NCBI GenBank assembly: GCA_943330835.2 | Contig: CALQJH020000094.1 | Coordinates: 1-7,514, forward strand | DNA length: 7,514 nucleotides | From: Candidatus Kuenenia stuttgartensis | Lineage (GTDB): Bacteria; Bacteroidota; Bacteroidia; Chitinophagales; Chitinophagaceae | Direction of reading: 5' to 3' | Shown: piece by piece, positions 1-5,953 of the stretch | Numbering within the stretch: position 1 is the first letter of the stretch | Layout: each line of letters begins with the position of its first letter | The notes under the pieces: generated by a model | Database searches by the model: none | The model's input: only the letters and a program-made list of their open reading frames with translations | Told to the model about the DNA's origin: nothing | Program-made: the position numbers and the translations under genes

Positions 1-618
1 TGTGATGGTATAAGTAGGCACTTTCGAATCATCTGATCTAAAGAAAGCGATGTTCTTACTATCGGGACTCCACCAGAATGCACGATACTGAGAACCACGA
101 CCTAAAATCTCTTCCATGTAAAGCCAGCTTGCATAACCATTCAATATCAAATCGGTGCCATCATTAGTTAATTGCGTTTCTTTTTTTGTAGTAATTTCTA
201 AACTATAAAGATTATTGTTTTTGGTATATGCTACATACTTATTGTCGGGACTCATCGTAGGATTAATCTCTTTAGCCGAATCGTTGGTGAGTTGAATGTC
301 AACATCGGTTTCTTTGATATACAAATCATTCCCTTTTAGATAAGCATTCAAAGCAGGGATTATTTTAGGCATCATTTGTCCTTGAGGTACATTTTCTTCC
401 TTACCCGTATTAGCATCAACAATAATTTTATTCCCTTTTTTTGTCATTACAAAACGATGGTCATCCAACCAAATTGGCGATTGTGGTATATTGGCAATAA
501 TTCCAGAAAAATCGTTTTTGAAATACTGGGCACTGGTTAATGCTTTCTTCTGTGAAAAAGTTGTAATTGTAATGATTACAAAAATTGCAGTAAGTAACTT
601 TTTTTGCATAAAATTCAT
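1..618 (-). CDS. Dipeptidyl-peptidase IV-like S9B serine peptidase, N-terminal part (truncated by window edge)
   Basis: I translated this by hand; the frame stays open for 206 codons from ATG 616-618 to base 1. Residues 1-22 look like a Sec signal peptide: basic MNFMQKK, a hydrophobic stretch, then a likely cleavage near TTFS|QK. The protein is therefore probably exported to the periplasm or outer surface. The rest reads as the start of the DPP IV beta-propeller. The segment YASWLYMEEILGR (residues 162-174), followed by FWWSPDSKNIAFF, matches the family motif whose paired glutamates (Glu169-Glu170 here, Glu205-Glu206 in human DPP IV) hold the free N-terminus of the substrate. The expected role is removal of Xaa-Pro or Xaa-Ala dipeptides from peptide N-termini. 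The catalytic Ser-Asp-His triad lies in the C-terminal alpha/beta hydrolase domain, outside the window, so activity cannot be judged. ATG 607-609 (Met4) is an alternative start; neither start has a clear Shine-Dalgarno. The gene lies downstream of lysS, separated by the repeat array. Confidence 0.9.
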   Translation of the reverse strand, partial: MNFMQKKLLTAIFVIITITTFSQKKALTSAQYFKNDFSGIIANIPQSPIWLDDHRFVMTKKGNKIIVDANTGKEENVPQGQMMPKIIPALNAYLKGNDLYIKETDVDIQLTNDSAKEINPTMSPDNKYVAYTKNNNLYSLEITTKKETQLTNDGTDLILNGYASWLYMEEILGRGSQYRAFWWSPDSKNIAFFRSDDSKVPTYTIT

Positions 619-805
619 GATTAAAATGAAAGGAAAGATTTAATATTTTGTTTTTTGGGGGATTAGGAATTGCATATCATAATTTGACTTTTGACCAACA
701 GCAATTTTTTTCTAGACTAAATATTAATACACGAAACGAACCATGATTTGATTGAATTTCTGTTCTTAAAGAAGCTGAATGTATTTACTATTTCATCATT
801 TTAAA
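619..805. other. Leader region of the DPP IV gene, no gene seen
   Basis: This AT-rich stretch lies between the protease start and the 49-bp repeat array. I find no open frame of interest, tRNA, strong hairpin or exact TAnnTTTG promoter on the minus strand. It presumably contains the protease promoter and leader, but I cannot place them. Confidence 0.4.
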
Positions 806-1165
806 TATGTCACCCTTACAGGGTTTTACTTGACTTACTTTTTACGGTTAAAAATATGTCACCCTTACAGGGTTTTACTTAACTCTCTTTCATTTTAAAA
901 TATGTCACTCCTACTGGGTTTTACTTGACTTATTTTTTTCAGTTTTAAATATGTCACCCTTACAGGGTTTTACTTGACTTATTTTTTTTAGTTTTAAATA
1001 TGTCACCCTTACAGGGTTTTACTTGACTTATTTTTTTTAGTTTTAAACATCTCACCCTTACAGGGTTTTACTTGACTTATTTTTTTTAGTTTTAAACATG
1101 TCACCCTTCTAGGGTTTTACTTGACTTATTTTTTTCAGTTTTAAATATGTCACCACTAAGGGGTT
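806..1165. repeat. Tandem array of eight 49-bp hairpin-containing units
   Basis: Units begin at 806, 855, 901, 950, 999, 1048, 1097 and 1146. Every step is 49 bp except one of 46 (unit 2). The plus-strand core is tatgtcacccttacaggg, followed by tttt, acttgactta, a run of seven or eight T, then agttttaaa. Each core holds a small inverted repeat, ACCCT-TAC-AGGGT, at offsets +6 to +18 (956-968 in unit 4). Units 4 and 5 are identical, and unit 6 differs from them by two bases. Unit 7 has loop TCT instead of TAC with the stem intact. Units 1, 2 and 3 are more diverged, and unit 8 keeps only about 20 bp before the array dissolves. The period is not a multiple of three and all frames contain stops, so it is non-coding. 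It lies between the lysS stop and the protease start, both on the minus strand. It resembles short palindromic intergenic repeats I recall from Bacteroidota genomes, here expanded in tandem; that link is from memory. Confidence 0.95.
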
Positions 1166-1250
1166 GTCATTTGGAAAGGCTGTTTGAATTTTAATCATCT
1201 ATAAACAAGTTGAGTCAATTAAACCTTTGAAACAAGGATATTAAAAAACT
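1166..1250. other. lysS 3' flank, no strong terminator seen
   Basis: This is the sequence just downstream of lysS on the minus strand. The only inverted repeat I see is a bulged CCTTG-TTT-CAAAGG (about 1224-1237), which is weak and not followed by a good T run. Transcription may run into the repeat array. Confidence 0.35.
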
Positions 1251-2771
1251 TTAAATATTCTCCGGCCTCATCATTGGAAAGAACAACACATCCTGAATAC
1301 TATGCTGGTTCGTCATAAGCATACATATTCTGTCGATACCAAAACCGATTCCGCTTGTTGGTGGCATTCCATATTCCAATGCTCTTAAGAAATCATGATC
1401 AATAAACATAGCTTCGTCATCTCCTCTTTCCATCAGCTTTACTTGTTCTTCAAAACGCTCCCGTTGTTCAATCGGATCATTCAACTCAGTATAGGCGTTG
1501 GCTATCTCTTTACCATTAACCATTAATTCAAAACGCTCTACCAATCCTGGTTTGCTGCGATGCTTTTTTGTTAGCGGGCTCATCTCTACAGGGTAATCTG
1601 TAATGAATGTTGGTTGAATATAATTACCTTCGCATTTAGATCCGAAAATTTCATCTATTAATTTCCCTTTACCCCATTTCAAATCTGCATGTAGGCCTAA
1701 CTGTTGGCATACGCTTCTAATTTCGTCTTCATTCATTTCGCTGATATCAAAACCTGTATGTTCCTTAATCGCATCAAACATCGTCACTCTTTTGAATGGT
1801 GCTTTGAAACTAATTTCTTTATCTCCAACAGTACAGGTTGATGTTCCATTTACTGCAATAGCCGCTTTCTCCAGCATTTGCTCTGTTGTATCCATCATCC
1901 ACTCATAATCCTTATACGCAACATAAAATTCTAACACGGTAAATTCAGGATTATGCGTTCTGTCCATTCCTTCATTTCTAAAATTTCTACTGAACTCATA
2001 CACCCATTCAAAGCCTCCTACAATCAATCTTTTGAGATATAATTCATTGGCAATACGCATGTACATCGGTACATCTAAAGCATTATGATGTGTGGTGAAT
2101 GGTCTTGCTGCTGCTCCTCCGGGAATGCTTTGTAAAACAGGGGTGTCAACTTCAAGCGCACCTCTTTCATTTAAAAATTCACGAATGGCATTGACAAGTT
2201 TTGTTCTTTTTACAAAAACTTCTTTCACCGCAGGATTCACAATCAAATCTGCATAACGTTGTCTGTATCTGAATTCCGGATCTGTTACTTCATCAAAGGC
2301 TTCTCCATCTTTTTCTTTCACAATAGGCAAAGGACGCAATGATTTAGTAAGAATGGTAAATTCTCTGACATGAATGGATGTTTCTCCTGTCTTGGTGGTA
2401 AAGACATATCCTTTAATACCCACAAAATCGCCGATATCTATTAATTTTTTCCAGACATTCTGGAATAATGATTTGTCTTCATCGGGACAAATATCATCTT
2501 GCTTAATATAAAATTGAATTTTCCCAGTGCCGTCCTGTAACACAGCAAAATTGGCTTTTCCCATATCGCGAACACTCATGATACGACCGGCGATGCATAC
2601 ATCTGCAAAGTCTGCCTTATTCTCTTCGCCTATATAATTTGCTTTGATATATTCCGCTGAAATATTTACTGGATATAATGCTGCAGGATAAGGATCAATT
2701 CCTAACTTCTCCAACTCTGTTCTTTTTTCTCTACGAATGATTTCTTGTTCGGATAAATGCGGTGTGCTCAT
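1251..2771 (-). CDS. lysS: Lysyl-tRNA synthetase, class II
   Basis: This enzyme charges tRNA-Lys with lysine using ATP, in the cytoplasm, and is essential for translation. At 506 residues it is the usual full length (E. coli LysS is about 505). Residues 55-145 form the N-terminal OB-fold that binds the anticodon (VCIAGRIMSVRDMGKANFAV region). The class II catalytic core follows: a motif 1 region at about 185-215, then the highly conserved IPGGAAARPFTTHHNALD (217-234). Motif 2 contains RNFRNEG (262-268) and HNPEFT (273-278), and motif 3 contains GIGFGIDR (474-481) followed by SIQDVLFFPMMRP. All class signatures are intact, and the alternative class I LysRS is excluded. The ATG at 2769-2771 gives the expected N-terminus (MSTPHLSEQE) and is preceded by a probable promoter, so the gene can be transcribed independently of the catabolic pair 77 bp upstream. 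No Shine-Dalgarno is visible, as is usual for Bacteroidota. Confidence 0.98.
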   Translation of the reverse strand: MSTPHLSEQEIIRREKRTELEKLGIDPYPAALYPVNISAEYIKANYIGEENKADFADVCIAGRIMSVRDMGKANFAVLQDGTGKIQFYIKQDDICPDEDKSLFQNVWKKLIDIGDFVGIKGYVFTTKTGETSIHVREFTILTKSLRPLPIVKEKDGEAFDEVTDPEFRYRQRYADLIVNPAVKEVFVKRTKLVNAIREFLNERGALEVDTPVLQSIPGGAAARPFTTHHNALDVPMYMRIANELYLKRLIVGGFEWVYEFSRNFRNEGMDRTHNPEFTVLEFYVAYKDYEWMMDTTEQMLEKAAIAVNGTSTCTVGDKEISFKAPFKRVTMFDAIKEHTGFDISEMNEDEIRSVCQQLGLHADLKWGKGKLIDEIFGSKCEGNYIQPTFITDYPVEMSPLTKKHRSKPGLVERFELMVNGKEIANAYTELNDPIEQRERFEEQVKLMERGDDEAMFIDHDFLRALEYGMPPTSGIGFGIDRICMLMTNQHSIQDVLFFPMMRPENI

Positions 2772-2800
2772 AACCTATTATATAGTTAAATTTTGAAGCA

Positions 2801-2808
2801 CAAAGTTA
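2801..2808 (-). promoter_or_regulatory. Probable lysS promoter -7 element (TAACTTTG)
   Basis: Read on the minus strand this is TAACTTTG, an exact match to the Bacteroidota housekeeping-sigma -7 consensus TAnnTTTG, 30 bp upstream of the lysS ATG. It predicts a 5' leader of roughly 20-25 nt. I see no good TTG-type -33 element at the usual distance, which lowers confidence. Confidence 0.55.
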
Positions 2809-2848
2809 ATTGAACTCCCGCAGCTATTGATTATTTACAGAAATAAAT

Positions 2849-3733
2849 TTATGCTATGGCTAGTAGAATTTGCCAGGCCTCATAGACTTTCCCATCATGG
2901 AGTAATGCTTTTGCATAAGTATGCAATTCTCTCTCCATTTCATCCGGATTTAAAGAAAAATATTGAATGATTTGTTTTAAGTTATCGTCATTGAATGTTG
3001 CATCTACAAAAGGCAATTCATTTACGTTTGCTAATTGACCCAATTCATTGCCATTTAATATAGTACTGTTTCGAATGGATAATGGCAAGGTATCAAAACC
3101 GATTCCTAATTTCATATTTGGCTTTTCAACTTCAAAGATTGTTGACGCATTTGCTCTTGAATACCAGTTCCCTCCTAATCTTCCCACCAAATCCAATTTT
3201 CTTTGATCAATTTTATTCTCGTTATTTAAAATGGATTCGTCAATATGCATCATCAATACTTCAGCAATAACAAGATTTCCGGCCCCGCCTTCAGTTCCTA
3301 ATGGAATAATCTGGTTCACTTTACATTCTAATTTTATCTTGCTTTCCTTTACCATTGGAGGCTTTACTAATGTTGCTTTTTCTTGAGTAAAACCAGCTTT
3401 TTCAAATTCGTTGGTACCTTTTGGATAGTCACAACTGGCAAGAGACATTTGATGCAGCATATCATAATCCACAATATTGATAACGACTTCAGGAATGTCT
3501 ATTGCATTTTCTAACGTATGTTTTGTAGAATTGTCTCTTCCTCTTCTTGCAGGCGAAAAAACAACAATGGGTGGATTTGAAGAGAATAAATTAAAAAAAC
3601 TAAACGGACTTAAATTTACATGTCCTTCTTTGTCAATTGTAGATGCAAAACAGATAGGACGAGGCGCGATGGCGTGTTGCAAATAATTTTGAATATCTGC
3701 AGTTTTTAAATCTGATAGTTTGAGTGATAGCAT
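2849..3733 (-). CDS. Flavin reductase-family (FMN-binding split-barrel) protein
   Basis: This 294-residue cytosolic protein has an N-terminal flavin reductase-like domain (about residues 5-200). The segment IAPRPICFASTIDKEGHVNL (22-41), followed by SPFSFFNLFSSNPPIVVFSP, is the typical FMN-binding signature. Members bind FMN and either pass reduced flavin to a monooxygenase or act alone as small flavoproteins; the sequence does not say which. Residues ~205-294 form a mostly helical C-terminal extension (LANVNELPFVDATF, then NLKQIIQYFSLNPDEMEREL) beyond the minimal domain. I recall Bacteroidota homologues of similar length. The ATG at 3731-3733 lies only 10 bp after the stop of the fumarylacetoacetate hydrolase-like gene and has no promoter of its own, so the two are very probably co-transcribed. 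That pairing suggests a role in aromatic compound breakdown, which is inference. There is no Shine-Dalgarno. Confidence 0.88.
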   Translation of the reverse strand: MLSLKLSDLKTADIQNYLQHAIAPRPICFASTIDKEGHVNLSPFSFFNLFSSNPPIVVFSPARRGRDNSTKHTLENAIDIPEVVINIVDYDMLHQMSLASCDYPKGTNEFEKAGFTQEKATLVKPPMVKESKIKLECKVNQIIPLGTEGGAGNLVIAEVLMMHIDESILNNENKIDQRKLDLVGRLGGNWYSRANASTIFEVEKPNMKLGIGFDTLPLSIRNSTILNGNELGQLANVNELPFVDATFNDDNLKQIIQYFSLNPDEMERELHTYAKALLHDGKVYEAWQILLAIA

Positions 3734-3743
3734 GTTGTTGTAA

Positions 3744-4754
3744 TTAAATATTCTTTTTCAACTTCAAAATAGAAAAATCACTTTCCTCTTTTACAATAGT
3801 ATTGGAAAGTTTTCCTAATCCATCTATTTCCATTTCAACCAGATCTCCAGGTTGTAACCACTGCTCCTGATAGTTAGGATCTTTTAATTTACCCGTTCCA
3901 TTCAATTCTAAAAAACATCCTGTTCCTACGGTTCCGCTTCCAATCACATCACCGGCAAATAGATTTACACCATAGCTGCATCTTTCAATTATCTCTGCAA
4001 ATGTCCAGTCCATCTCGCCTAGGTTTCCCTGGCTTACTTGAACACCATTTACCATACACTTCATATTCAAGTTCCAGCTCTTACCTACATGACCTTCTTT
4101 ACAAGGCATTTCATATTGCTGCAATTCCTCCAAAGTCACCAACATCGGACCAATAACTGTTGCGAAGTCTTTTCCCTTTGCAGGACCAAGGTTTAATAAC
4201 ATTTCTTCCATCTGCAAACGTCTTGCACTCATATCATTCATAATCATTAACCCTGCAATATAATCATCTGCTTCAGCTGCTTTTATATTTCTTCCCGAAC
4301 GATTGATAACAATAGCAGCCTCCAATTCAAAATCTAATTTTTCAAAATGATCGGGCATACAAAGGATATCGCCGGGCCCTTGAATGCTATTGTGATTGGT
4401 AAAATAAAATATGGGGTACTGATCGAATTCAGGAATCATATCTACCTTACGGTTTCGCCTAGCTGCTGCAACATGTTGTCTGAATGCGTAGCCATCTCTG
4501 CAACTTGTAGGATGTGGTACAGGAGCTAATAAATCTACTTCAATCAATGGATTGCCAGAAACAGAAAAGTTCATGCCGTTTTTAATTTGTGTTTCAGCAG
4601 CCAGCGCAAGCGGATATACATCATCCCAATAATTTAAAAACATGGCCATACTAACAGGCAAATCAGCATGAAGCGAATCTGTGTCATATAATTTCCCATC
4701 AACAATCATCGCCAATTGGGCGTAATCTTCTTTTAAATAAGTAACAAGTTTCAT
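3744..4754 (-). CDS. Fumarylacetoacetate hydrolase-family protein
   Basis: This 336-residue cytosolic enzyme belongs to the FAA hydrolase fold, which cleaves C-C bonds in acylpyruvate-type substrates. The residues needed for catalysis in mouse fumarylacetoacetase can be placed by eye. DGYAFRQH (87-94) supplies the metal ligand Asp87 and catalytic His94, equivalent to Asp126 and His133. LDFELE (140-145) supplies Glu143 and Glu145 (Glu199/Glu201). NDMSARRLQ (173-181) supplies Asp174, Arg178 and Gln181 (Asp233/Arg237/Gln240). GPAKGKDFAT supplies Lys195 (Lys253). A Ca2+ or Mg2+ dependent hydrolase is therefore well supported. The similarity around these motifs favours fumarylacetoacetate, the last step of tyrosine/homogentisate breakdown, but the protein is shorter than true fumarylacetoacetases (about 420 residues), so a related acylpyruvase is possible. 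It is the first gene of a two-gene unit with the flavin reductase-like protein, and a promoter match lies 17 bp upstream of its ATG. No homogentisate dioxygenase is in the window. Confidence 0.92.
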   Translation of the reverse strand: MKLVTYLKEDYAQLAMIVDGKLYDTDSLHADLPVSMAMFLNYWDDVYPLALAAETQIKNGMNFSVSGNPLIEVDLLAPVPHPTSCRDGYAFRQHVAAARRNRKVDMIPEFDQYPIFYFTNHNSIQGPGDILCMPDHFEKLDFELEAAIVINRSGRNIKAAEADDYIAGLMIMNDMSARRLQMEEMLLNLGPAKGKDFATVIGPMLVTLEELQQYEMPCKEGHVGKSWNLNMKCMVNGVQVSQGNLGEMDWTFAEIIERCSYGVNLFAGDVIGSGTVGTGCFLELNGTGKLKDPNYQEQWLQPGDLVEMEIDGLGKLSNTIVKEESDFSILKLKKNI

Positions 4755-4770
4755 ACTATTGTTTGAGGAA

Positions 4771-4778
4771 CAAAAGTA
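4771..4778 (-). promoter_or_regulatory. Probable promoter -7 element of the catabolic pair (TACTTTTG)
   Basis: Read on the minus strand this is TACTTTTG, an exact fit to Bacteroidota TAnnTTTG, ending 16 bp before the ATG of the fumarylacetoacetate hydrolase-like gene. The implied leader is only about 10 nt, too short for a riboswitch. No convincing -33 TTG element is seen at normal spacing. Confidence 0.55.
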
Positions 4779-4834
4779 ACATTCTCCTTACAAGTAAAAA
4801 AGGAATTATTTAATTTAAAAAAGAAGGGATTAAT

Positions 4835-5491
4835 ATGCATTTTGAAAAAATTTACAACAAAGGTCAAGCGCAACTTTTTAGAAATCAATATCTCGAATAT
4901 CTCACCAAAACTCATCCTCTTGTAATATGGGGTTTGTATTTACCGGTGCTCATCCTTTTTCCTTACTATGCAGTAAAAGTAGAAGGCTTTGGTGCAACTA
5001 GGGCATCGATCTTGTTTATGAGTGGAATACTATTCTGGAGTCTTACGGAATATATTTTACATCGATTCGCCTTTCATTATGAATCGAGCTCCGAAAGGAC
5101 AAAGAAATTAATTTATTTGTTACATGGCAATCATCATGAATATCCACGAGATAAAGAACGATTGTTTATGCCTGCCTTACCAAGTTTAATACTGGCATCA
5201 ATGTTTTTCTTTCTTTTTTATTTTTTTATTAATAAAAATGCTTTTGTCTTTTTTCCAGGATTCATGTTGGGATACTTACTTTACGGATCTATGCATTATG
5301 CCATCCATGCCTGGAATCCCCCATTCAAATGGATGAAGCCATTATGGAGAAATCATCATCTTCATCATTACAAACATGCTGATAAAGGATTTGGCGTAAG
5401 CAGTACTTTATGGGATCTTGTTTTTGGAACGATGTACGATTTAAAAAAAGAAAAAGAAGATAAAGCGGAAGTGAGTAAGCTACTATATTAG
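4835..5491 (+). CDS. Membrane fatty acid 2-hydroxylase (sterol desaturase/FA hydroxylase superfamily)
   Basis: This 218-residue integral membrane di-iron enzyme is related to the catalytic domain of eukaryotic FA2H/Scs7. The family hydroxylates fatty acyl chains at carbon 2, using O2 and reducing power. The histidine clusters that hold the two metal ions are complete: HRFAFH (76-81), HGNHH (97-101), HYAIH (154-158) and HHLHH (174-178) plus His181. The last is followed by GFGVSSTLWDLVFGT, which closely resembles the FA2H C-terminus. Hydrophobic segments at about 28-47, 57-75 and 114-152 are the membrane spans. There is no N-terminal cytochrome b5 domain, unlike the yeast and human enzymes, so a separate electron donor is needed. 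In Bacteroidota a plausible substrate is the acyl chain of sphingolipids or other envelope lipids (inference). AAGAAGGG lies 6 nt before the ATG and is a rare Shine-Dalgarno-like sequence in this window. The gene is divergent from the catabolic pair and convergent with the next gene. Confidence 0.9.
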   Translation: MHFEKIYNKGQAQLFRNQYLEYLTKTHPLVIWGLYLPVLILFPYYAVKVEGFGATRASILFMSGILFWSLTEYILHRFAFHYESSSERTKKLIYLLHGNHHEYPRDKERLFMPALPSLILASMFFFLFYFFINKNAFVFFPGFMLGYLLYGSMHYAIHAWNPPFKWMKPLWRNHHLHHYKHADKGFGVSSTLWDLVFGTMYDLKKEKEDKAEVSKLLY

Positions 5492-5503
5492 TATTTATTT
5501 TTT
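5481..5503 (+). terminator. Possible intrinsic terminator of the fatty acid hydroxylase gene
   Basis: A perfect but AT-rich hairpin, TACTA (5481-5485), loop TAT, TAGTA (5489-5493), is followed directly by a T-rich run (5494-5503). The TAG stop codon lies in the 3' arm. The stem is only five pairs with one G-C, so it is weak, but the position between convergent stop codons is right. Confidence 0.4.
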
Positions 5504-5837
5504 ACCATCTTTCTTCATCAGACGCTGATTTTTCATTCGTACTTTTCATTTGTGATTTTAATGTCAATTTTTGAAATTGTCTTTCAATAATCAAGGAAGC
5601 GATTATTCTACCAGCATCTTCATTAGGATTTTCCTTTAATAAAGTTTTTAGTTTAATTTCGCTTACATCAATTCTATAAAGCAATTGAACCAGTCTTTCA
5701 AAATTAATCAGCATAAGATTATTGATTTCCGAGGCTAATTCAATTAATAATTTTTCATCGGAAAGAAGATCTAGCTGGTTGATTGAAAATACTTTTTCAA
5801 GCGATGTTACATGATTGTTTTCTGTAGGATCCATCAT
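5502..5837 (-). CDS. Small conserved-looking protein of unknown function
   Basis: This is a 111-residue protein without signal peptide, membrane segment or cysteine, so probably cytosolic. I do not recognise a named domain. It has a polar N-terminus, then an almost wholly helical core at about 24-92 containing EINNLMLINFERLVQLLYRI, then DVSEIKLKTLL and an ENPNEDAGRIIASLIIERQ segment. It ends in a charged, probably disordered tail finishing DEERW. I recall proteins of similar size with the pattern RLVQLLYR(I/M)DVSE and DAGRIIA in Chitinophagaceae-type genomes, which supports a real gene; this is memory, not a search. The core could be a helical bundle that binds another protein, but no function can be assigned. 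Start is ATG 5835-5837 or the adjacent ATG 5832-5834 (Met-Met). No Shine-Dalgarno or exact TAnnTTTG is seen upstream. Its stop lies 10 bp from the stop of the convergent hydroxylase gene, and 116 bp separate it from the surface protein gene upstream. Confidence 0.8.
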   Translation of the reverse strand: MMDPTENNHVTSLEKVFSINQLDLLSDEKLLIELASEINNLMLINFERLVQLLYRIDVSEIKLKTLLKENPNEDAGRIIASLIIERQFQKLTLKSQMKSTNEKSASDEERW

Positions 5838-5953
5838 ACAATTTAAAACTTTTACAGCAGACGTAAAGAGAAAATTCGGGTTAAAATAGAGTGATGATTA
5901 TAGTCAGATTTTTAGATTTTTTAAAATTGCATTAATATTCATACACTTGCCAT
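5838..5953. other. Intergenic spacer between the surface protein and the small protein
   Basis: This AT-rich spacer of 116 bp must carry the surface protein's 3' end and any promoter of the small protein. I see no convincing hairpin plus T run and no exact promoter consensus, so read-through from the surface protein gene is possible. Confidence 0.35.

Noticed and set aside
821..1130. TTGACTT in every repeat unit as a sigma-70 type -35 box
   Set aside because: No paired -10 at normal spacing is consistent across units, and Bacteroidota promoters use a different consensus (TAnnTTTG). It is a by-product of the repeat.
806..1165. CRISPR array
   Set aside because: The whole 49-bp unit is repeated, so there are no unique spacers, and the palindrome core plus spacer are equally conserved. 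No cas genes are present.
1224..1237. Intrinsic terminator after lysS
   Set aside because: The inverted repeat is short and bulged, with three-base loop and no proper T run after it.
3082..3270. Plus-strand open frame of 62 codons
   Set aside because: It lies wholly inside the flavin reductase-like gene on the opposite strand and has no recognisable protein features.
3477..3686. Plus-strand open frame of 69 codons
   Set aside because: Antisense shadow of the conserved FMN-binding region of the flavin reductase-like gene.
4347..4529. Plus-strand open frame of 60 codons
   Set aside because: Antisense shadow of the catalytic region of the fumarylacetoacetate hydrolase-like gene.
4757..4765. 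TATTGTTTG as a plus-strand promoter for the fatty acid hydroxylase gene
   Set aside because: It has three bases instead of two between TA and TTTG and lies about 70 bp upstream inside the opposite gene's leader, so the match is not good enough.
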